Positions 51,773 to 62,000 of a stretch of DNA of 64,000 bases are shown here, piece after piece (position 1 is the first letter of the stretch; each line of letters starts with the position of its first letter). Below the pieces are notes generated by a model. That model had not been told where the DNA came from. It did not search any database and saw nothing but the letters and a program-made list of their open reading frames with translations. The translations under genes and the position numbers were made by a program. The stretch spans positions 47,638 through 111,637 of the forward strand of contig JABHDC010000028.1 of NCBI GenBank assembly GCA_018673255.1, in the 5' to 3' direction. The stretch comes from Gemmatimonadota bacterium. Its GTDB lineage: Bacteria > Latescibacterota > UBA2968 > UBA8231.

Positions 51773-53518
51773 GTGCAGGAACGCGTTTCGGTCCTCGCCT
51801 ATCTGCGCCTGCTGGGGCGCTACCTCTCGCCCCACAAGATCCGTGTTGCCCTGCTGGCCCTGTGCATCTTCGGTTACATCTCCGTACGTCTGGCCTTCCC
51901 CCAGATCGGCCGCTTCTTCATCGATACGGCACTGGAGGACGGGCCCCTCGAGAGTTTGATGTGGGCCGCCGGCTTCTACCTGATCGCCGGTTTCGGACGA
52001 CAGATTTTCTTCCTCAGCAGCAGCTACCTCGGTCAGGATGTCGGCTGGCGCGCTACCAATCGCATGCGAGGCGAACTCTCCGAGCACTGCCTGCGACTCG
52101 ATATGGGTTTCCACAGTGCCCACACACCGGGCGAACTGGTGGAACGCGTCGACGGCGACACGACGGCACTCTCCAACTTCTTCTCCGCCTTCGCCGCCCA
52201 GGTCGTGGGCGCATGCCTCCTGCTGATCGGCGTTCTCGGCTTCGTCTGGCACGAGGACTGGCGTATCGGGCTGGCCCTGTCCGCCTTCGCCTTCGTCGCC
52301 TTCATGGTCATCAACCTGACGCGTTCCATCGCCGTGCCGATCTATGCCGGTGAACGCGAGGGCTTCTCCCGCCTCTACGGATACCTCGAGGAACGCCTGG
52401 CAGGGATCGAGGACGTGCGCACCAATGGCGCCGTCGGTTTCATCCTCGACCGTTTCTTCCGGGTGAATCGTGACACCTATGGTCGCGTGATGAAATCCGC
52501 CGTCATGGGAGCGATCCTGCGATCGATCACGACCATCCTCTTCGCCTTCGGCCACGCCATGTCCATGGGCATGGGTTACTGGCTGTGGGAAAAGGGTGAA
52601 TTCTCGATCGGCACGGTCTATCTGGTCTTCGAGTACACGACCCTGCTGCGCTTCCCCCTGCACCAGATCAGTGAGCAGATCAATGATCTGCAGCGAGCCA
52701 CGGCAGGCTTCAAACGCATTGAGGCTCTGCACCGGATTCAGTCCCGCATTCCTGATGGTGACCAGCACTTGCCAACCGGCGCCTTGTCGGTGGACTTCGA
52801 CCACGTCGACTTCGACTACTTCGCCGGCTCGCCCGTTCTACGTGATGTGAATTTCCATCTCGCCCCGGGGCGCACCCTCGGTCTGTTGGGACGCACGGGC
52901 AGCGGCAAGACGACCCTCACACGACTGCTCTTCCGTTTCTACGATGTGATAGAGGGTGGCCGGATTCGCCTGGGTGGCGAAGCGCTGACCGATCTGTCGG
53001 TGGAAGACCTGCGGCGGCACGTGGGCATGGTCACCCAGGACGTGCAGATTTTCCGTGCCACAGTGCGGGAGAATCTCTCCCTCTTCGATGCCAGCATTGA
53101 CGATGCGCGTATCCTGAGCGCCATCGAGGCCCTCGATCTGGGGGACTGGTATGCCTCCCTGCCACAGGGGCTCGATTCGCCGATCGCCGCTGGCGGCCTG
53201 TCTGCCGGCGAATCGCAGTTGCTCGCCTTTGCCCGTGTCTTCCTCAAGGATCCGGGCCTGGTCATCCTCGACGAGCCCTCTTCGCGTCTCGATCCGCAGA
53301 CAGAACGCCGCATCGAGCATGCGGTAGGTGAATTGCTGCGGGGCCGGACGGCGATTGTCATCGCCCACCATCTGGCCACGGTGCAACGCGTCGACGACAT
53401 CATGATCCTCGATGACGGGCAGGTCCTGGAGCACGGCGAACGAGACGCACTGGCCAACGATCCCACTTCGCACTTCGCGCGCCTGCTGAAGGTCGGCCTG
53501 GAGGATCACACGGCATGA
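51773..53518 (+). CDS. ABC exporter half-transporter, subunit 1 (active Walker B, degenerate signature)
   Basis: GTG start with GGAAGG upstream. The 581-residue protein has six membrane helices over about residues 15-310 (LALCIFGYISVRLAF, VGACLLLIGVLGFVW and others) and a nucleotide-binding domain: Walker A GRTGSGKTTLTRLLF, Q-loop VTQDVQIF, a signature LSAGESQL in place of LSGGQ, Walker B LVILDEPSSRLD with the catalytic Glu, and H-loop VIAHHLATV. Heterodimeric exporters have one active and one degenerate site. Here the degenerate signature is in this subunit and the degenerate Walker B is in the partner, so together they make one inactive and one active site. It overlaps the partner gene by four bases. 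The export substrate is unknown. Confidence 0.9.
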   Translation: MQERVSVLAYLRLLGRYLSPHKIRVALLALCIFGYISVRLAFPQIGRFFIDTALEDGPLESLMWAAGFYLIAGFGRQIFFLSSSYLGQDVGWRATNRMRGELSEHCLRLDMGFHSAHTPGELVERVDGDTTALSNFFSAFAAQVVGACLLLIGVLGFVWHEDWRIGLALSAFAFVAFMVINLTRSIAVPIYAGEREGFSRLYGYLEERLAGIEDVRTNGAVGFILDRFFRVNRDTYGRVMKSAVMGAILRSITTILFAFGHAMSMGMGYWLWEKGEFSIGTVYLVFEYTTLLRFPLHQISEQINDLQRATAGFKRIEALHRIQSRIPDGDQHLPTGALSVDFDHVDFDYFAGSPVLRDVNFHLAPGRTLGLLGRTGSGKTTLTRLLFRFYDVIEGGRIRLGGEALTDLSVEDLRRHVGMVTQDVQIFRATVRENLSLFDASIDDARILSAIEALDLGDWYASLPQGLDSPIAAGGLSAGESQLLAFARVFLKDPGLVILDEPSSRLDPQTERRIEHAVGELLRGRTAIVIAHHLATVQRVDDIMILDDGQVLEHGERDALANDPTSHFARLLKVGLEDHTA

Positions 53519-55341
53519 GCGCAACCGTGCACGATGCCAACACGACCACGCCCCCGTCGGATGCGCCCCTGTCGGAGGCACCTCTGTCGACGGGGCAGAC
53601 CGCCTGGCGATTGATCCGTTACCGACCGTGGCAATTCCTCGGCACGATCCTGTTCCGTGGCATCGACGATCTGGTGCCCTTTGCCACGGGTCTGATCATG
53701 AAGGCCTTCTTCGACATCATCACGGGAGATGCGCAAGCCGGCTTCACGGCGTGGACCCTCGTGGCCCTGTACGTCGTATTGGAATTGAGCGACCGCGGCG
53801 TGTTGTTCATGGCGACCATCATCGGCAATCGCTGGTGGTACCATGTGAATTCGCTGTTGCGCAAGAACCTGCTGGAAGCCGTCCTGGCCGTGCAGAATCC
53901 GATGAGGATCTCGTCCTCCTCGGGGGAGACGACGAATCGCTTCCGCGACGATGTCGATGCTGTCGTCAGCTACCTCGAGCAATACATCCATCTGTGGGGC
54001 AATCTGGTCTTCGCCGCCCTGGCGATCACCTGGATGGCGAAGATCGATGTGTGGGTTACAGCGGTCACCGTCGCACCCGCCGTGCTGATCGTCACCATCG
54101 TCGACGTGGCACGAAAACACATCGTCAAATACCGCACCGCCCAGCGTGCCGCGACCGAGGCGTCGACCAACTTCGCCAACGAAATGTTCCAGTCCGTCCA
54201 GGCACTGCAGGTGGCCACCGCCGAAGGCAAGGCCGTCGACCACTATCGTCAGCTGAATGACGCACGACGGCAGTCGACCCTCGTCGACAACATCTTCAAC
54301 CAGATGCTGTTCTCCGTGAATGTGAACATCTCCCATCTGGCGACAGGCGTGATCCTGATGATGGTGGCTCAGGCGATGAAGGACGGCACCTTCACAGTGG
54401 GCGACTTCGTCCTCTTCTCCACCTATGTGGGTGAAGTCGCTCGATCCGGATCGCTCATCGGCCGCGTGATGGCGCAACACCGCCGTGCCGAGGTCTCCTT
54501 CGGGCGTATGGCATCGATGATCGAGTCCGATTCAACGGCGCCCCTCGTCGAGTATGGCCCGGTCTACCTGAAAGAGGACCTGCCACCCATTCCGCCACCG
54601 GAACCGGCCGCCGACCACCGTCTCGAACGACTGCAGGTACGCGGGCTGAATTGCGTCTACCCCGACTCAACCAACGGCGTACACGAGATCGACCTGACAA
54701 TCGAACGGGGGTCGTTCACGGTCATCACGGGCCGGATCGGTTCGGGCAAGACGACCCTCGTGCGCGCGCTACTGGGCGTGTTGCCTGTGCAGTCGGGGGA
54801 GATCCTGTGGAATGGTGAGCGTGTCGCAGTCCCCAAGGATCACTTCCTGCCCCCACGCTGCGCCTACACCCCCCAAGTACCGCGACTCTTCTCGGAGAGT
54901 CTGCGTGACAACATCCTGCTCGGCTTGCCCGAGGATGAACAGGTGGTCGCCACCGCCGTGCGCATGGGAGCCCTCGAGGAAGATATTCCGACCCTTGAGC
55001 GGGGTCTCGACACAACCGTCGGCCCCCGTGGCGTGAAGTTGTCAGGCGGACAGATTCAGCGTGCCGCCGCGGCTCGCATGTTCGCCCGCGATGCCGAGCT
55101 CTACGTCTTCGACGATCTGTCGTCCGCTCTGGATGTGGAAACGGAGCGCACCCTCTGGGAGCGTCTCTTCGAAGCCCGCCACCAGACCTGTCTGGTCGTG
55201 TCCCATCGCCGTCCGGCACTGCAGCGCGCGGATCAGATCATCCTGTTACACGAGGGACGTATTGGCGCCGTAGGCACGCTGGATGAATTGATGGAGACCA
55301 GCTCGCAGATGCGCAGCCTGTGGCACGGCGAGGACGGATAG
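53515..55341 (+). CDS. ABC exporter half-transporter, subunit 2 (degenerate Walker B, canonical signature)
   Basis: The 608-residue partner has an extra N-terminal segment (about 25 residues) and six membrane helices (to about residue 330). Its nucleotide-binding domain has Walker A GRIGSGKTTLVRALL, Q-loop CAYTPQVPRLF, the full LSGGQIQRAAAARMF signature and Walker B LYVFDDLSSALDVE with Asp in place of the catalytic Glu. The H-loop is VVSHRRPAL. This is the standard arrangement of the non-catalytic site partner (as in TM287/288-type pairs). It is the last gene before the change in base composition at about 55.4 kb. The 83 bases to the next (convergent) gene hold no gene. Confidence 0.9.
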   Translation: MSATVHDANTTTPPSDAPLSEAPLSTGQTAWRLIRYRPWQFLGTILFRGIDDLVPFATGLIMKAFFDIITGDAQAGFTAWTLVALYVVLELSDRGVLFMATIIGNRWWYHVNSLLRKNLLEAVLAVQNPMRISSSSGETTNRFRDDVDAVVSYLEQYIHLWGNLVFAALAITWMAKIDVWVTAVTVAPAVLIVTIVDVARKHIVKYRTAQRAATEASTNFANEMFQSVQALQVATAEGKAVDHYRQLNDARRQSTLVDNIFNQMLFSVNVNISHLATGVILMMVAQAMKDGTFTVGDFVLFSTYVGEVARSGSLIGRVMAQHRRAEVSFGRMASMIESDSTAPLVEYGPVYLKEDLPPIPPPEPAADHRLERLQVRGLNCVYPDSTNGVHEIDLTIERGSFTVITGRIGSGKTTLVRALLGVLPVQSGEILWNGERVAVPKDHFLPPRCAYTPQVPRLFSESLRDNILLGLPEDEQVVATAVRMGALEEDIPTLERGLDTTVGPRGVKLSGGQIQRAAAARMFARDAELYVFDDLSSALDVETERTLWERLFEARHQTCLVVSHRRPALQRADQIILLHEGRIGAVGTLDELMETSSQMRSLWHGEDG

Positions 55342-55424
55342 AGGACAGCCAGCGGTGCACTTCGTGCTGGAGCCGAGTCGGCCTACTTCACCCGCTCGCT
55401 CGCGTTCGGGGCGCAAGGCCGCTC

Positions 55425-56186
55425 TCAGGGGCCGGCCGCCGCCTCTCGCCGCAGGACCTCCAGGCCGCCCTTGTAAAACTGGTTCTCTGGTTTGAGCGCG
55501 GCGGCGCGCTCGAAGGAGGCGATAGCCTGCGCCAAATCGTCCTGGCCGGCATGGGCGCAGCCCATCAGGTAATGCGCCTCGGCGGCGTGTTCGGTATCCA
55601 GCAGCGGCATGGCTATGACCAGGGCGTCGTTGAGGTCCTCCGACTCAATCTTGGTGCGCACCAGCCCCAGGCGTAGCCGGTGATCGCCCGGATCGGCGGA
55701 TAGGGGCTGGATATAGCGCCGCTTGACGTAGTCGCGCCGCAGCACGTCGAAGAGCCGCATACCCTCGAAAAAGGAGCGTTCGAAGGCCTCGCCGCCGGGG
55801 GGATCGATCACCGAATCGCCCAGGTCTGCCGGCGGGGAATAGGGGAAATCGGCCCAGGCCTGGCGCACGTCGGTGATGCTCAAATCGCCGCTGGCCAAGA
55901 GCCGGCGGGCGGTGTTGATGCCCGAATCCCACGCCTCCATGAAGGACCCCTCGCCCAGCTTGGTGACCTCGACCGGGATCCAGTAGCGGTCACCTCGGCG
56001 AATATAGCGTTCGCGCCCCAAACGCAGGCCGTGGCGCCGCGCGTAGGGGACGCCCGAATCGAACATCATCAGGATATGGTCCGGCGCGTCGATGAATGCC
56101 GTGGCGATATTGAGGTTTTCCAGCAGAGAGCAGTAGAGCACGGTACAGTCGTCGCAGTCCCCCAAGTGGCTTTGCAGCAATTCGGC
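55425..56186 (-). CDS. Transglutaminase-like / TPR part of a frameshifted propeller protein
   Basis: This frame continues the 56186-59062 protein after a one-base loss. It reads the rest of a transglutaminase-like domain (SHLGDCDDCTVLYCSLLENLN with catalytic Cys, then FIDAPDHILMMFDSG with His and Asp). After a spacer (RYWIPVEVTKLGEGSFMEAWD) come TPR repeats at the C-terminus (DALVIAMPLLDTEHAAEAHYLMG and DDLAQAIASFERAAALKP). It has no start of its own. Insert one G in CCCGCC (56184-56188, minus strand) and FPAELLQSHLGD is restored. It acts with the upstream part in the periplasm. Confidence 0.75.
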   Translation of the reverse strand, partial: AELLQSHLGDCDDCTVLYCSLLENLNIATAFIDAPDHILMMFDSGVPYARRHGLRLGRERYIRRGDRYWIPVEVTKLGEGSFMEAWDSGINTARRLLASGDLSITDVRQAWADFPYSPPADLGDSVIDPPGGEAFERSFFEGMRLFDVLRRDYVKRRYIQPLSADPGDHRLRLGLVRTKIESEDLNDALVIAMPLLDTEHAAEAHYLMGCAHAGQDDLAQAIASFERAAALKPENQFYKGGLEVLRREAAAGP

Positions 56187-59062
56187 GGGAACTGGATATT
56201 GTCCACTGCAGAGCGATCGGCGCGCCTCTGAGAATAGGGCGAGCTCGCATCCTGGGCGTATTTGATCCCGAGGGCGTTGAGCGCCTCGAAGAACAGCATC
56301 GCGGTGGGTATATTGCCGTCGCTGGCGTCGCGCACCAGACGGTGGCGATAGCGGTCGTAGAGGCCGCGGCCGAAAGCGGCGACGTGCCCGTCCTGCGGCG
56401 TGACAAAGGCGGCGGCCCTACCCAGCGAGTCCCAGCTGAGCATGCCGCGGCCATAGAGGGTGAGGGTGCGCGCCTCCTTGACCGACAGGGTGCGGTGCTG
56501 CTCGCCGATCTGGCAGGACAACTCGACCTGGGCTTGCACCGCCTCGTCGCCGCGCAGTTCGAGGACCCCGGGATCCAGATCGGCGTAGAGTTGGACCCGC
56601 ACCGAAGTCTGCGGCTGCAATACCAGGCTCTGCTCGGTCGGCCGCTCCATGATGCCGGGGATATAGTAGCTGAGCTTGGCCTCGACCGGGTTAGGGTCGG
56701 CATTGACGATCGTGACCGCCCCCACCGGCCTTTCGGTATAGGTCTTGTAGTACGAGGCGAAGAGGTCGTCCAACTCCAGCCCCTCGATGCTCACTAGGCT
56801 TGACATCGGCTGATAAAAGACCCGCAAGGAGAAGCTCGCCCGCTCGGCCGAGTAGACCCCGTCGCGGTCGACGGCCTCCAGCTCGAAGACGTAGCTGCCC
56901 GTCGGCAGGTCCTGGTACTCGACGCGGCGGCGGCGGGTCGTATGCCATTCTTCCTCGCCGTAGCCGCGCAGGCGGTAGCGGTAGACCATGGCGCCGCTGC
57001 GGGTCTTGAGGCTGACGCCGTGGAACTCGACGGCTACCAGGCCGATGCTCGAAGGCACCGTCAGCGAATCCACCCCGACGTGCTCGCGGTCGGTGATGAC
57101 CGCGTCGATGACCACCCCTGGCGGCACCGGCGACGACGCCCGGTAGCGCGTCACACCCCCGCCCAGCGTACCGAACCAGATATCGCCCCCGCGGTCCTGC
57201 ACCACGGCATAGATGCCGTTGTGCGCCAGGCCGTCCTCCTGTGTCATCTGCTGGAAGACACGGCCGTCGTAACGCGTCACGCCCCCGCCCAGCGTGCCCA
57301 GCCACAGGTTGCCCTCGCGGTCCTGGGCAATCGAGCGGATGAGATTGTCCCCCAAGCCGTCGGCGGTGGTGAAGACCTGCACCTGCGGCCGGCCGGCCTC
57401 GTCGTAGTACAGGCGACTGACCCCGCCCTCAGTGCCGAACCACACACGCCCCTGCTCGTCGCCGACGATGCAGCGCACCCGGTCGTTGGCCAGCCCGTGC
57501 GCGGTGTCGAAGTTCTCGAAGCGGCCGCCGTCGTAGCGGCTCACCCCTTCTCCGGTACCCAGCCATATGCGGCCCCGGGCGTCCTCGAAGACAGCCGAGA
57601 CTGTGGTGTCCGGCAGACCGTCGCTGCCGGCGAAGGTGCGCCAGGAGGACCCGTCGTAACGGCTGACGCCGCGTCCAGGCACGGCAAAGCTGCCCGTGCC
57701 GAACCACAGCGAACCGTCCGTCGCCCGCAGGGCCGAATAGACGTGCGGGCTGGCGAGGCCGTCCTCGACGCTGTAGGTCTGGAAGGACTCGCCGTCGTAG
57801 CGGCTCACCCCGCCGCCGTCGGTGCCGAACCACAGGGCGCCATCCGCGGCCTCGACGATGGCGCGCACGCTGTTGCCCGCCAGGCCGTCCGCGTCGGTGA
57901 AGGTGCGGAACGATTCACCGTCGTAGCGACTCACCCCGCCGCCATCGGTGCCGAACCACAGGAAGCCATGGCTATCCTCAAATGCCGAGACCACCAGATT
58001 GTCGCCCAGGCCGTGCCGGCCGTCGAAGGTCACCAAGCTCTCGTCGAAGCGGCTGAGGCCGCCGCCGTCCGTGCCCACCCACAGGTGCCCCTCGCGGTCG
58101 GCCAACAGGGCCGTGACCCTATCGTGCACCAAGCCGCCTTCAGTGGAGGCGGCGCTGTAGTTGACAAAACGCCCGTCGCGAAGACGACTGAGCCCGCCGC
58201 CGTTGGTGCCTAGCCACAGGCTACCGTCCGCCGCCCGCGCCAAGGCGCGCACGCTGTTGTGCGCCAGGCCGTCGTTGCGGTCCAGGCCATTGAGTTTGCC
58301 CTCGCGCCAATAGACCAGGCCGCGATTGCTGCCAAAAACCAGGGTTCCGTCGCCGTCCTGCAACACGTCCCACACCACCCCGCGCCCTACGGAAACGAAA
58401 CCCCCGTTCTCAAAGCGCGACAGGCCCCGATCGGTGCCCAGCCACAGGCTGCCGGCGGCATCCTCGTACAACGCGCCGACCCACCGTCCCGGCAGGCCGT
58501 CTCCGGTGCCGAAGGGGACGAAGCCTTCCCCGTCGAAGCGGCTCACACCCCCCCCGTGCTGCAGCGCCGGGTCCCCCGAGCCAAACCACATGGCCCCGTC
58601 GCCGGTCTGCAGAATGGCCGGTACGTAAGCGCTTGCCAGGCCGTCCTCGACGCCGTAGTTGACAAAAGCCTCCCCGTCGAAGCGGCTCACACCGCCTCCG
58701 TCCGTGCCCACCCACAAATGCCCCGAGCGGTCCTCATAGACGGCGAGGACGAAATTGCTCGCCAGGCCGTCCTCGACCGTGAATCTTACGAATTCCTGTC
58801 CGTCGAAACGGCTGATCCCGTTTCCGTTCGTGCCCACCCACAGATGCCCTGCACGGTCCTGGCAGAGGGCCGACACCTTGGCGCCGGCGAGTCCATCGCT
58901 CTGGGAGAAGCTCTGCCAATTGGCCCGCCCCTCGGCGCCGGCCGGGCCGCCCGAAAAGGCCAGCAAAACAGCCAGCGCCGCTTGCAGTAACACCGTTCTT
59001 CTCTTTTTCAACACCACTCTTCTCTTTTTCAAGATGCCACCACCGATTTTACGACTCGCCAT
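56186..59062 (-). CDS. Two-component-type regulator propeller protein (14 blades, Y_Y_Y domain), N-terminal part
   Basis: ATG 59062 is preceded by GAGGTG. A basic head with a 21-base (seven-codon) duplication (ILKKRRVVLKKRRTVLL) leads to a signal peptide (LAVLLAFSGGPAGA). Fourteen Reg_prop units follow, each of form DGL-x-V-x-A-D-G-LWxGTxGGGvSRYDG, enough for two 7-bladed propellers. A Y_Y_Y domain comes at about 730-800 (YRLRGYGEEEWHTTRRRRVEYQDLPTGSYVFELEAVD). In known hybrid histidine kinases this arrangement is the periplasmic sensor. Here no kinase follows. After a beta domain the protein goes into a transglutaminase/TPR region in another frame (55425-56186), total about 1213 residues. 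Three bases separate it from the upstream gene. Confidence 0.8.
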
Positions 59063-59065
59063 GAA

Positions 59066-62000
59066 TCACCTCGTTGCCGGGTTGCTGGGCAGATGCGCGC
59101 CCTGGGCCGCCGGCAGCGCGCCGCCGCCTTGCACCAGGGCAGCGGCGGCAGCCAGATGGTTGGCGGCCAGATCGTCCAACCCGTGCCGCCCCACCGCAAA
59201 TAAGGGGCCGTCTCCGTTGTCGGCCGGCGGGCCCACGGGCAATTCGCCCCCCAGACCGCCCACCCAGCGCGCTTGGCCTTCCGGACCACAGACTAAGTAG
59301 AGGTCGCCCCTATCCGGCTGGCCTTCGGTTCCCTCTCCGATCCGGCGCAACTGGGCCGCCAGGTCGACCAGCAAGTTTTCGGGCACGGCCCGGAGCAGGT
59401 CGGAAGACTTGAGCAGACGCACGCGCTCGGTCAGCAGACCGCCCTCTTCCTCGCCCAGCGCCAGAGCGGCGCCCAAGGCGCCGCGCACCGGATAGGCCAA
59501 GAAAGAGACAGCGCGCTCGTAGGCTACGCGGCTGTTGCGGTACACGCTCCAGGCCGCGGTCTGGAGCAGCAGTGGCTCCGGATTGAACATGTGAGCCACC
59601 TGTTCGTCGAGGACGGCCCCCTGTCGCCCCAACTCCTCCAGGGCGCAGGCCTTGGTCCAGCGATCGCACAGGGCCGGATCGGCGTTGACGATATTCTTCA
59701 GGCGTTCGGTCTGCTCCAGGAACTGCTGCGGGCACTCGGCCTCCAAGCGGCGCAGGCGGCCGGCCAGCGGCAACTCTTCCAACAAGGGGAAGACGAACGC
59801 CCTGAGCTCCTGGTCCAGGAACACGTCGATCAGTTCGAGGGCGTAGACCTTGCCGTCGGCACTGCCGCTTCTGAAGCTGTCGCGCACCAGGCGAATATAG
59901 CGCGGCTCGTACAGCAGCCCGAGGAGAAGGAAAACACGTTCGCGCCGAGTGTCCAACTCTTCGCCCAAGGCGCGGCGCACCCGCCCGGCCCCCTCCCCCA
60001 AGTCGATGATGCCCGCCATCGCCCAGGCGGCGGCGGCGACCTCGTCGGCGACCAGTTGGCGGAAACGCGACGCCTCGTCGGCGCTGGCACGGTAGTCGGC
60101 GTGCCGCAGGGCCGAGAGCACGTTGGCGCGCACGCCCTTGTCGGGATATGCCAATTTGTCCAGCAACAGGGCGTGCGCCCTGCCCCCTCCGATCTCGCCG
60201 TAGATCCGCGCTGCGCGGCCGACGCCGCGCGCGTCCAGCGCCGGCGCCTGTTCCTCCAGCTCGGCGAGGGCCGCTTCTCCTCCCACCCCCAGGGCGGCGG
60301 CGGCGGCGGGGGCCAGACGCGGATCCGCCAAGGCCTCCACGGCCACCTGCCACAGTTTTTCGCTGCCGGACTCGGCGTCGGTGGCCGCCAGCGCGGCGCG
60401 GCGGACCGCGATGTCGGGATCGATGGCCAGCATCTCCAACCAGTCCTTGGCCCGTTCGCCCGCGCCGATGCTCAGGCGCGCGCCCCGAGCCCGATCCGTC
60501 GCCGACGGCGAAACCGCCAGTACCGCTATATCGTCTCCCGCCCCCGGCAGGCCCTGCAGGACCTCAACCGCCTTTAGCCGGACGGCGTCGTCGGGGTCTT
60601 CAGCTGCCAAATGCTCCACGGACGGACGCAGGGCCGGCGCCCCCACGCGTCCCACGACGCCCAAGGCGTCGCACCGCACCGCCGGCAGGTTGTGGCGCAG
60701 AAGCCGCACGGCCGCCGCCCCCGCTCGCCCTGGCGCCAGCCGCTCGTAAAGCCCCAGGGCCCGACGGCAGGGCCCTTCTTCCTCTTCACCCAAGGTCTCG
60801 GCCAGCAGCTCTACGCTGGAAGCGTCGCTGGCACTGTTGTCTACGCTGGAAGCGTCGCTGGCACTGTTGTCTACGCCGCCCAGCCGCTGGCCCGCCAGGT
60901 TGCGCAACAACGTCAGGCGATACTCGCGGTACATGAGCACGGCCGCGCCCAACCAGGCAGCCATCAGCAATACCAGCACCGTGAGCACCCAATCGAGTGA
61001 ACCGTAGCGCCCCAGGAGCAGCAGCGTGCCCCCGGCCAGGGCCACGGCCAACTGCTGCACGATGCCTTCGGCCTTGGTCTGCACCGCCAGGCGCAGACCG
61101 GGGTTAATCGGCTGGTAAAGACTGTTGAACGAAGGGTCGTAGAGCGACTTGGTCAGCACCCGCTCGATAAGCTTGGCGAAAGCCATCAGCAAGAAAAGCA
61201 GCGTCATCGACGCCCCCGTCAGCAGGTTGGCGACCCAGGCCAGGCCGACGCAGGCCAACAGCAGCGCCGGCATGCTGACCAAGCCGAAGCGCAACCCGTA
61301 TTGCCCGAGCAGACGCCCCGAGAGGAAGGTCTTGAACACCAGTTCGATGATGCGGATGATGCCGTAGAACACGCTGATGAACTGCGCCAGGTAGGCCTTG
61401 TCCTCGAAGCGGACGCGCAACTGCCCCAGAAAAGCGTAATCGATGTAGTAAAAGCCGACGATGGTGGCCGCCGACAGCAGGAAAAGCCAGACGAAATAGC
61501 GCTGGCGCGCCAGCTCGGCGAACGAGCCGGTCTCTACCTGCCCCTCGTCGAAATCGGCCTTCCCCAACTGTTCGGCGTAGCGGCGCCCGATCTGGTGCAG
61601 CACAAAGAAGCAGCCGACCAGCGCCGCAGCCCCCAGCGGCAGCAGATCGGACACGTCGTCGAAGAAACGGATGAGCAACGGCACCGAAAAGAAGCCGATC
61701 ATCGACGAGACCACGTCGCCGCTACTGATCAGGCCGAAGAGGCGCTTGCCCTGGCGCAGGTCAAACAGGCAGCCGACCAGGCTGCGGAGAATGAAATAGA
61801 GCAGCGTGATGAAGGGGCCGATGCTGACGAACATGGCGAAGGCCAGCCAGTGGGCCGGCACAAAAGCCGCGCCGACGCGGTAGACTACCGTCAACACCAG
61901 CGCCGGGGCCAAGGCGCAGTAGAGCAGCCGCCGCAGCGGCAAATGGCGCTGCAGCTGCGACAGGGTCGCCCCCGCCAGATAGCCCACCACCCCGGTGACG

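Noticed and set aside
56942..58213. Plus-strand open frame opposite the propeller units
   Set aside because: Antisense shadow of GC-rich repeats; the minus-strand protein has 14 clear propeller motifs.
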